Shown here one piece after another: positions 32,337 to 38,439 of a stretch of 38,439 nucleotides of DNA. The notes beneath the pieces were generated by a model. That model worked only from the letters and a program-made list of their open reading frames with translations. It was not told the origin of the DNA and did no database searches. The first letter of the stretch is position 1; every line of letters starts with the position of its first letter. A program made the translations under genes and the position numbers. This DNA comes from Alicyclobacillus suci (GTDB lineage: Bacteria > Bacillota > Bacilli > Alicyclobacillales > Alicyclobacillaceae): contig NZ_JAFMTW010000034.1 of NCBI RefSeq assembly GCF_017329615.1, positions 1 to 38,439 on the forward strand. The letters run 5' to 3'.

Positions 32337-33530
32337 TTACGCAGCGGTATGGCGACCACCGTCATTCGGCAAGAAGAAGCTCAAAATACTTCCGAGGACT
32401 GGCAGGAACATCAAAATGTAAAAGACGACATTGAGTCCCACGGCGTCCGACAACGCGCCAAAAAACGTCGCGCCAATACCACCTGCACCCACGCCGAAAC
32501 CGATGGTCAAACCGGAAGCCAAACTGACGTTGCGTGGCAACAGGTACTGGCAGTACACGACGGTCACGGCGAACGACGAGAGAATAAAAAAGCCAAACGG
32601 AATCAGGATAATCAGTGCCAATGCGCCGTGCAAAAACGGCAAGAAGAGCGCAAACGGCACAGAGCACAACATCGAGTACAGCAAAATCCGTTGCTTTGGC
32701 ATTCTGTCCGCCAGCATACCGCCAATGAACGTACCAATGGCGCCGGCCGCCAAGAAGATAAACGTGAAAGAATCGGCCAGACTGTAACTCATGCCAAATT
32801 GTTGCCGATAGTAAAAGGGCAGGAACACGGCGATGCCAATTTGGCACCACGACCGGAGGATGACAATGACGACCAAAAGCGTAACGGCCCCGATTTGATT
32901 GTCGCCCTCGGCCTCCCGCATACGCTTGCGATTGCTTTGCAAGCTATCCCGGTACCACGGGTAAATCCGCCCTGTGAGCAACAAGCCGCATGCGACGGCG
33001 ATAAAAAACCAAAGCAGGCCATGCACGCCCATCGCGAGCAAAAATAAAGGCATCATCAGCTGCCCTAACGCCTGGCCGCTGTTGCCGCCCACCTGGAAAA
33101 TCGCCTGTGCTAAGCCCCGGGCGTTGCCTGAGGCCAACTGCGTGCCGCGTGATGCCTCCGGGTGAAAGGCGCCGGATCCGAGGCCGCTAATAGAAATGAG
33201 AATCAACAGACAGGCGAAGTTTGGCGCAAAGCCCGTCAGCGTGAGACACAAGGTAGATAAAAATAGACCCAGTGGAAGCAACCAGGCACGTGGGTATTTA
33301 TCCGTCAATGCGCCAAAGAGTGGTTGCGATATCGATGATGTCAAATAAGAGCATAGAACGACAAGACTGGTCTGCGTGTAATTCAAGTGATATGTACTCA
33401 TATACAACGGGGACAACGCCGGTACGACGCCAGTTGTCACCAGGTCATTGAGCAAGTGGGATCCGCTTAAACTCCAGACCACACCCCGCTTGATGCCACT
33501 GGCCGCGCGTTCGATACTACCTTCTGCCAT
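32337..33530 (-). CDS. MFS transporter, fosmidomycin-resistance (Fsr) type
   Basis: The 397-residue protein has twelve predicted helices and the Fsr-like GLGSGAFHPEASR and SLSGSHLLNDLVTTGVVPAL. Family members export fosmidomycin or related compounds. AGAGGGTGA lies before the start codon. It is divergent from an NCS2 permease gene; a palindrome CGaATGATATCATaCG (33579-33594) lies in the shared spacer. Confidence 0.87.
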   Translation of the reverse strand: MAEGSIERAASGIKRGVVWSLSGSHLLNDLVTTGVVPALSPLYMSTYHLNYTQTSLVVLCSYLTSSISQPLFGALTDKYPRAWLLPLGLFLSTLCLTLTGFAPNFACLLILISISGLGSGAFHPEASRGTQLASGNARGLAQAIFQVGGNSGQALGQLMMPLFLLAMGVHGLLWFFIAVACGLLLTGRIYPWYRDSLQSNRKRMREAEGDNQIGAVTLLVVIVILRSWCQIGIAVFLPFYYRQQFGMSYSLADSFTFIFLAAGAIGTFIGGMLADRMPKQRILLYSMLCSVPFALFLPFLHGALALIILIPFGFFILSSFAVTVVYCQYLLPRNVSLASGLTIGFGVGAGGIGATFFGALSDAVGLNVVFYILMFLPVLGSILSFFLPNDGGRHTAA

Positions 33531-33578
33531 ACCATTTCACCCTCTCGATGAACCAAAACAATTTTAAGATACGCCTCC

Positions 33579-33594
33579 CGAATGATATCATACG
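33579..33594. promoter_or_regulatory. Palindrome in divergent MFS/NCS2 intergenic region
   Basis: CGAATGATATCATACG is palindromic except for one pair; the ATGATATCAT core is perfect. It lies 35 bases before the NCS2 start codon. Adjacent CGAACGTT (33593-33600) faintly resembles a PurR box half. No regulator can be named. Confidence 0.4.
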
Positions 33595-33629
33595 AACGTT
33601 GTTTTCTTCATTCTTAGGAGGTTCATGAC

Positions 33630-34952
33630 ATGCAAGGACTACAATACGGCTTACAAGATAGGCCCAAGGGGGCGGCATTGCTGCTCGCATCAATTCAATG
33701 GTTTGTCTTTTCGCTGGCGAACGTCATCACCGTCCCCATTGTCCTTGGGCACGCGTTTGGGCTGTCCGCCCATGATATCGCCATGTACACCGAGCGATCA
33801 TTTTTCGTCTGCGGCATTGTCAGCCTGCTGCAAACGCTCATCGGCCATCGCTACGCGATTATCGAAGGGCCTGCCGGTATGTGGTGGGGCGTCTTTCTCA
33901 TCCTCATCCAAATGACCAAACAACAACACGAATCGCTGACAAATTTACTGCAGGAGCTAGAGTTCGGCCTGATTATTGCCGGCATTGTCTTCATCATCCT
34001 CGGCGCTACCGGCCTCCTGAAGTGGATTCGTAAACTATTCACACCGGTGGTCACGGGGACGTTTCTGATTTTGCTCGCATTGCAAGTATCGAGTTCACTG
34101 GTCGAAGGCGTACTCGGCATTGGCTTTCGCAACCGCTCCACCGTATCTCCTGAAATTATCCTATTGTCCGTTCTCTTGATGGTGCTGACGCTGCTGCTCA
34201 TGTTTAAAGGGCGGGGCATCATCCAATCCATCGCTGTACTCATCGGGCTCATCATCGGCTGGGTACTCTATGCGGCCTTGGGCTTGGTCGATCCGCCCCA
34301 GACCCACGCAGCCGTCTTCGCCCTGCCGTCGTTGTTTCCATTCGGCCCACCGAAGATTCACCTTGGCGTCACGATAACCTGTGTGATTACGGCCATCATC
34401 CTGCTCTCAAACCTGATTGCGAGCGTCCAGGCGTTCGCAAGTGCAGCTGAGGACACCCCCTCCAATGGCGCCTACACGCGTGGCACCTTGCTCACTGGTG
34501 TGGGCACAGGGCTTAGCGGCATCTTTGGCGTCGCCGGCGTCGTCCCATTGACGGCAGCGGCCAGCCTTGTCGCACTGACCGGCATCGCCTCTCGCCTGCC
34601 GTTCATTATCGCCTCCGCAGCTGTGGCAATTCTCGGGTTCTTTCCGTTTATCGGCCAGTGGGTCGCGACGTTGCCCTCCCCGGTCGGCTACGCCATTTTG
34701 TTCACGGTATTCGCCCAACTGCTCGGGTTCGGCTTGCGGGATTACAAACGCCTGGCGCTTGACCAGCGAGACGTCTTCGTCATCTCCCTGGCGGTTCTGA
34801 CGGGTGTCGGTATCTACTTCATCCCGTCCACGGCTTGGTCCGGCATTCCACCGGTACTCAGCTACTTGTTAGACAACGGCCTCATCGTCGGCGTCATCCT
34901 CGTCCTCATTTTCGAACATCTCATCTTTCGCCGCAAACAGGATGCCCGTTAA
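33630..34952 (+). CDS. NCS2-family nucleobase permease (uracil/purine type)
   Basis: The 440-residue protein has twelve or more predicted helices and resembles the Bacillus YwdJ-like branch of NCS2. The start region ASIQWFVFSLANVITVPIVLG and the segment IEGPAGMWWGVF are consistent with this family. It would import uracil, xanthine or a related base with protons. AGGAGG precedes the ATG at 33630 by 8 bases. Its stop codon TAA lies in the loop of a hairpin (34939-34963). Confidence 0.87.
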   Translation: MQGLQYGLQDRPKGAALLLASIQWFVFSLANVITVPIVLGHAFGLSAHDIAMYTERSFFVCGIVSLLQTLIGHRYAIIEGPAGMWWGVFLILIQMTKQQHESLTNLLQELEFGLIIAGIVFIILGATGLLKWIRKLFTPVVTGTFLILLALQVSSSLVEGVLGIGFRNRSTVSPEIILLSVLLMVLTLLLMFKGRGIIQSIAVLIGLIIGWVLYAALGLVDPPQTHAAVFALPSLFPFGPPKIHLGVTITCVITAIILLSNLIASVQAFASAAEDTPSNGAYTRGTLLTGVGTGLSGIFGVAGVVPLTAAASLVALTGIASRLPFIIASAAVAILGFFPFIGQWVATLPSPVGYAILFTVFAQLLGFGLRDYKRLALDQRDVFVISLAVLTGVGIYFIPSTAWSGIPPVLSYLLDNGLIVGVILVLIFEHLIFRRKQDAR

Positions 34953-34963
34953 ACGGGCATCCT
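34939..34963. terminator. Hairpin with the NCS2 stop codon in its loop
   Basis: AGGATGCCCGT pairs perfectly with ACGGGCATCCT and the 3-base loop is the TAA stop codon. No T run. It lies between converging genes and may terminate both directions or block exonucleases. Confidence 0.55.
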
Positions 34964-34992
34964 GGTCACAGCGACGGAGACTGGGTCATAGC

Positions 34993-36534
34993 CTATCCCA
35001 TCTCTTGTTGCAACCAACCTTTTCGTTGCATGTATTTCTCCGCAACATCACGCCTACGCAGGGTGTCCGGGAAATTCCCCCGACTACCCAATCGCCTTTG
35101 CAAATACGCAATCGCCTCCATATAGTCCCCGATAATCAACTGTTGCAACGGCTTGCCTGCCGACGTGTGGTGCAGGTGCGGCCGGTACGCGTTGGTCTTC
35201 ACGACGTCCACCGCATGGACCGCTTGCACGCGAAGACCCGCGAGTACCGCCTTCACTTCAGCGAGTGGTGGAACCATGAGCGCGTCCGCACCAATCGTGC
35301 GAACGGCATCGCCGCGAATAGCATGCGGGACGGCTGTCAGCGAGGACACGCCTAAATCGCTGCGGCCCAAAGCCAGATTGAGGAAGCGTTTTACGATGGA
35401 GGGCGGGTCTGTCTGACGCGCCTTCGGCAAGATATCATCGAGCCGGTTGAGGGCGACATCGACACCTGTATCCAGCGCATTCAGAAATGGCAAGATATCT
35501 CCCTGTTGTAAGACAATATCGGCGTCCGTGATAAAATATTTGTCGGCCTCAACCTGCAAACATCCCATTGCTCGACCCACATCGTGCCCCACCCGCTGGC
35601 GATGATAATCTACCAATACGTTTGGCATTCCTTCATACGCCTTGGCCATCGACTCATCGACACCGTTGCAAATCAACTGGATGCAATCGACATTCGAGGC
35701 CCCTAACGTGCCCACAAGCTCTGGCAAATGTCGTTCACCCTGCGTCGGAATGACACTGGCGACTCGCACACGCGTCGGCGCGACGACCGTACTCGCCAAC
35801 CGGTCACCTAACTCGCGTCGCCGCCCCAAGTCCGTGAACCCGGCCCGAATCCCCCGTTCGCGAATGATGACCGCCATCCCCTCGAGACAATCACCGAGAA
35901 TCAGTTCGCGATACGCCTTCAAATGCAGAGCGCTGCGCACGCGATTCAATTTTCCCACATGCACACGGCCTGCCAACGCAACCTTGAGCCCTGACGTGCA
36001 CATGGCCCGCGCTTGTGCCACAGGCGGCACACAAAAGGCCATCGGCCCCAACGTCTCGATGGCTTTCCTCGACAAAGCGTGGGGTACCGCCGTCAAGCTA
36101 GCTGCACGCAGGTCTGCTCGGTTGGCGAAGATATTTAAAGCGTGCTTGGCCACAGCGGTCTGATGGTGGAATTGTTTCGTGTGAGGAAAAGGGTAGCGGT
36201 TGAGGGCGACGTCGACACCGCGTTCCACCGCGCGAACAAACGGCTCCAACTGCGCCAGCGGAATCAGCATATCGGCATCGAGAACGAGCACAATATCCCC
36301 TCGAGCCAGACCAATGCCTATCGCGCGTCCGACATCGGGCCCAAGCTGATGTGTAAAACGAACGACCCGCGCCCCGGTGGCCTTGGCGATACGCGCCGTG
36401 CCGTCGCGACAGCCATTCGCCACGACGATAACCTCTGGTTTGCGATTCCATTGCAATAAACGCCGCACCAACGGGCCAATCGTTCGAGCCTCGTTATGTG
36501 CGGCGATGACCACACTTAAACGACGGTGCTTCAT
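34993..36534 (-). CDS. Tandem-duplicated GT2 glycosyltransferase
   Basis: The 513-residue protein contains two GT-A/GT2 halves. The first (about 1-250) has LSVVIAAHNEARTIGPLVRR and the DxD-like motif LVLDADMLIP. The second (about 255-500) has ASVIPTQGERHLPELV and FITDADIVLQQ. Both halves also share AASLTAVPHALS / VSSLTAVPHAIR and FCVPPVAQA / LMVPPLAEV, so the gene arose by internal duplication. The second half has a degenerate N-terminus. AGGGGGG precedes the ATG. It follows uppP on the same strand; a role in cell-wall or surface polymer synthesis is plausible but not shown. Confidence 0.87.
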   Translation of the reverse strand: MKHRRLSVVIAAHNEARTIGPLVRRLLQWNRKPEVIVVANGCRDGTARIAKATGARVVRFTHQLGPDVGRAIGIGLARGDIVLVLDADMLIPLAQLEPFVRAVERGVDVALNRYPFPHTKQFHHQTAVAKHALNIFANRADLRAASLTAVPHALSRKAIETLGPMAFCVPPVAQARAMCTSGLKVALAGRVHVGKLNRVRSALHLKAYRELILGDCLEGMAVIIRERGIRAGFTDLGRRRELGDRLASTVVAPTRVRVASVIPTQGERHLPELVGTLGASNVDCIQLICNGVDESMAKAYEGMPNVLVDYHRQRVGHDVGRAMGCLQVEADKYFITDADIVLQQGDILPFLNALDTGVDVALNRLDDILPKARQTDPPSIVKRFLNLALGRSDLGVSSLTAVPHAIRGDAVRTIGADALMVPPLAEVKAVLAGLRVQAVHAVDVVKTNAYRPHLHHTSAGKPLQQLIIGDYMEAIAYLQRRLGSRGNFPDTLRRRDVAEKYMQRKGWLQQEMG

Positions 36535-36627
36535 TTACGGCCCCCCTGCTCGTCTGTGCGCTACAAGTGCTGCTCTCATGCTATGTGCACACAGGGGCCG
36601 CGGTTTGGACAACCGCCTACCGACAGA

Positions 36628-37461
36628 TTAGAAATGCGCGCCCACGCCAGCCATGATGGCGACAACAACGCCAACAACAATACAATACCAGCCAAACGGA
36701 CGCAGCGCCCGAACTTCCGACGTGCGGAAATAGCGCATCAAAAACGCGGTCGCCAAAATTGCCACAATGCCGGCAATCAATCCGCCCAAGAGCCCGTCAT
36801 GAATCATTTGCGGGCTGCCCGCGTGCATTAGCTTCGGCACCTCAAGCACTGCCGCGCCCAAAATCACAGGCGTCGCCAGCAAAAAGCTGAAACGCGCCGA
36901 ATCCTCATACGACATCCCACTGGAAAGGCCCGCCGTCATCGTGATACCAGACCTCGAAAAACCTGGAATCAAAGCGAACGTTTGGACAATCCCGATAATC
37001 AGTGCACGTCCATACGACAAGTCACTCAGTTGTTTCGTCGCGCGTCTCCGGCGGCGCATCGCGTCCGCCACAAATAGCACAAATCCGTTGACAATTAGAA
37101 AAATGGACGCTGACAATGCCGACGGAAACAATGCCTGCAGTTTTGTCTCAAACAACTTACCGATAATCGCCGCAGGAATCGTCGCTACAATAATCAGCAA
37201 CAACTGCCGACGCTCATTCCGACGATGTCGGATGAAGAGGCTGGCAATCAGCCGAATCCAATCTTTAATAAAATAGAGCAGTAATGCAATGCCTGTCCCC
37301 AAATGAAGCATCACGACAAACGGAAGAAAGACATCCGATTCCGAAAACTGCTTCCAGTTGAACACGTACGGCAAAATGACGGCGTGTCCCACACTACTAA
37401 TCGGAAACAGTTCTGTGATGCCTTGCATAATCGCGTACACGATGACCTGCAAAATATGCAT
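36628..37461 (-). CDS. uppP: Undecaprenyl-diphosphatase (UppP/BacA)
   Basis: The 277-residue membrane protein has the BacA hallmarks: QGITELFPISSVGH near residues 13-26 and PGFSRSGITMTAG further on. It recycles undecaprenyl pyrophosphate, the lipid carrier of cell-wall synthesis, and gives bacitracin resistance when overproduced. AAGGAAGG precedes the ATG at 37461. The S in the first motif is followed by VGH rather than the more common TGH, which is a tolerated variant. It lies upstream of the GT2 gene on the same strand with a 93-base gap. Confidence 0.94.
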   Translation of the reverse strand: MHILQVIVYAIMQGITELFPISSVGHAVILPYVFNWKQFSESDVFLPFVVMLHLGTGIALLLYFIKDWIRLIASLFIRHRRNERRQLLLIIVATIPAAIIGKLFETKLQALFPSALSASIFLIVNGFVLFVADAMRRRRRATKQLSDLSYGRALIIGIVQTFALIPGFSRSGITMTAGLSSGMSYEDSARFSFLLATPVILGAAVLEVPKLMHAGSPQMIHDGLLGGLIAGIVAILATAFLMRYFRTSEVRALRPFGWYCIVVGVVVAIMAGVGAHF

Positions 37462-37625
37462 GCAATGGCCTTCCTTTCAATCCTGGCTCCAAGAGCAACC
37501 TATTTATCAAGGTAAAAACCCTCCCTCATTGTAACGGATGAGCACAAGTTGGCAATTGTGTTTTTAGATTTTCAAAGGGAGTTTGCTAAACTATGAAGGG
37601 AATCCATGGTCAAGGAGGCATTTCG

Positions 37626-38081
37626 ATGACAAAAGCACAGACCTTTTTACAACAATTCATGGCACACCGTTCCGTACTTCCAGACCTAATCGCGACGATG
37701 AAGGACAAGGACCTCAGCTTCCGCCCATGGGATGGCGCGATGACGACAGCCGATCTCGTCTGGCACATCCTCTCGGTCAGCCACAGCATGGCCTCAGCCG
37801 CCGCCACTGGCCAATTTGAACGAATCACCGACAAGCCAGACTTGACGACTATCGAAGGTGTGCAACGCATCGTCCGTGAACGTACAGACGAATTGCACAA
37901 CCTTATCGACGCTATCCCCGACGAGCAACTCGACGCCACAATCGAACTATTCGGCAACCAGGTTCCTGCCAGCGCCGCTTTGCAATTGCTCAAAGATCAC
38001 GAAATCCACCACAAGGGCCAACTATTCGTCTATGCTCGCATGTGTGGCGCAGAACAAATGCCAATGTTTATCAAGCGCTAA
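37626..38081 (+). CDS. DinB-family protein
   Basis: The 151-residue protein has the four-helix DinB/YfiT fold. Metal ligand histidines appear in LVWHILSVSH and in KDHEIHHKGQL. Members act as metal-dependent S-transferases (bacillithiol S-transferases, for example) or are of unknown function; the link with the ypdA gene in this window is suggestive only. AAGGAGG precedes the ATG at 37626 by seven bases; an ATG 11 codons earlier lacks this spacing. Confidence 0.88.
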   Translation: MTKAQTFLQQFMAHRSVLPDLIATMKDKDLSFRPWDGAMTTADLVWHILSVSHSMASAAATGQFERITDKPDLTTIEGVQRIVRERTDELHNLIDAIPDEQLDATIELFGNQVPASAALQLLKDHEIHHKGQLFVYARMCGAEQMPMFIKR

Positions 38082-38289
38082 CCAGCTACTACTCAACACA
38101 CCTGTCAACGCGTGGGCCACCGTGTCGAATCCCCATGGATTCCCCGCACCGTGGCCCACTCTACGTTTGGTTGCGCTCATTTCACTCCAAAAGAAACCGT
38201 AACTCGCGTGTGGGGCTTTGTGATCATCACATCGAAGCCCCCTCACGAACCGCGTGCAGGGGGCTGAAACACAAATTCTACCCCAACAC
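38082..38289. other. Spacer with several strong hairpins before the rRNA operon end
   Basis: TGGGCCAC-C-GTG (38113-38124) pairs with CAC-C-GTGGCCCA ending at 38158, with an inner GAATCC/GGATTC. Two further stems share one strand: GGGGCTT (38212-38218) with AAGCCCC (38235-38241), and GCCCCCT (38237-38243) with AGGGGGC (38258-38264). The last two exclude each other. The first is a probable terminator of the DinB-family gene. Confidence 0.55.
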
Positions 38290-38338
38290 AAAAAGAGCCC
38301 CAAAGGTCCCGCCTTCTCAGCGTTCCCCTCAGGGCCCT
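38290..38338 (-). terminator. Terminator of the rRNA operon
   Basis: On the minus strand AGGGCCCTGAGG pairs with CCTTTGGGGCTCT (several G-T pairs), followed by TTTTTG. It begins right after the 5S gene. Confidence 0.75.
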
Positions 38339-38348
38339 TCTCTCTCTC

Positions 38349-38439
38349 GCCTGGCAACGTCCTACTTTCCCAGGAGGTCTCCCTCCAAGTATCCTCGGCG
38401 CTCGAGGTCTTCACGTCCGTGTTCGGGATGGGTACGGGT
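38349..38439 (-). rRNA. rrf: 5S rRNA, partial at the right edge
   Basis: The reverse complement contains the 5S core CCCATCCCGAACACGGA and ends with GTAGGACGTTGCCAGGCG, the conserved 3' end. About 25 bases of the 5' end lie beyond the window. It marks the 3' end of a leftward rRNA operon. Confidence 0.95.

Overview
The window looks like a chromosomal segment of a spore-former-type Bacillota, most likely Bacillales near Alicyclobacillaceae; this placement is inferred and no search was run. Supporting signs are strong AGGAGG-type ribosome binding sites, a Bacillus-type LexA box, CcpA cre-like sites, a Bacillus-style BirA operator (GTTAAC half-sites), a YpdA-type bacillithiol disulfide reductase, an OpuA-type betaine transporter, and a tRNA array plus a 5S rRNA gene at the two ends. 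Some boundary genes are on the minus strand, so the 5S gene at the right edge is the tail of an rRNA operon entering from the right.

Layout. 1-740 has no gene, but a leftward promoter with a LexA box (64-93) points to an SOS gene outside the window. 741-2515 is a 19-gene tRNA operon with a leading promoter, a near-consensus internal promoter and a strong terminator. 2576-7618 holds a TPR/ATP-grasp fusion protein, an ACS-type MFS transporter, a short thioredoxin-reductase-like flavoprotein and, divergent from it, YpdA. 7692-14803 (minus) is a sugar-uptake and catabolism operon: AraC-type regulator, lipoprotein binding protein, two permeases, two TIM-barrel isomerases and a Gfo/Idh/MocA dehydrogenase. 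It has no ABC ATPase, and its leader carries a cre site and a 31-bp-spaced direct repeat suited to an AraC activator. 15208-18200 (minus) is the OpuA-type glycine betaine importer. 18201-18860 is mostly gene-free with repeat remnants.

18861-22721 carries an SGNH hydrolase and two MFS transporters. 23169-26408 is a biotin ECF locus: bioY diverges from an ECF ATPase gene and an EcfA-EcfT fusion gene, with a BirA-like operator between them. 26680-28064 is an XRE-TPR (RNPP-like) regulator followed by a previously unremarkable 48-codon ORF with a good ribosome binding site; the pair is bracketed by two copies of the palindrome TCACG-NN-CGTGA. This is the best candidate here for an undescribed regulatory system. 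28280-30900 (minus) holds a quinone oxidoreductase, an APS-reductase-type CysH and PurN. 31030-38081 holds an aminotransferase, a fosmidomycin-resistance-type MFS protein, an NCS2 permease, a tandem-duplicated GT2 glycosyltransferase, UppP and a DinB-family protein. The window ends with structured spacer DNA, an rRNA terminator and the partial 5S gene.

All functional calls come from motifs and recognisable families read by eye. Promoters, operators and hairpins are pattern matches without experimental support.
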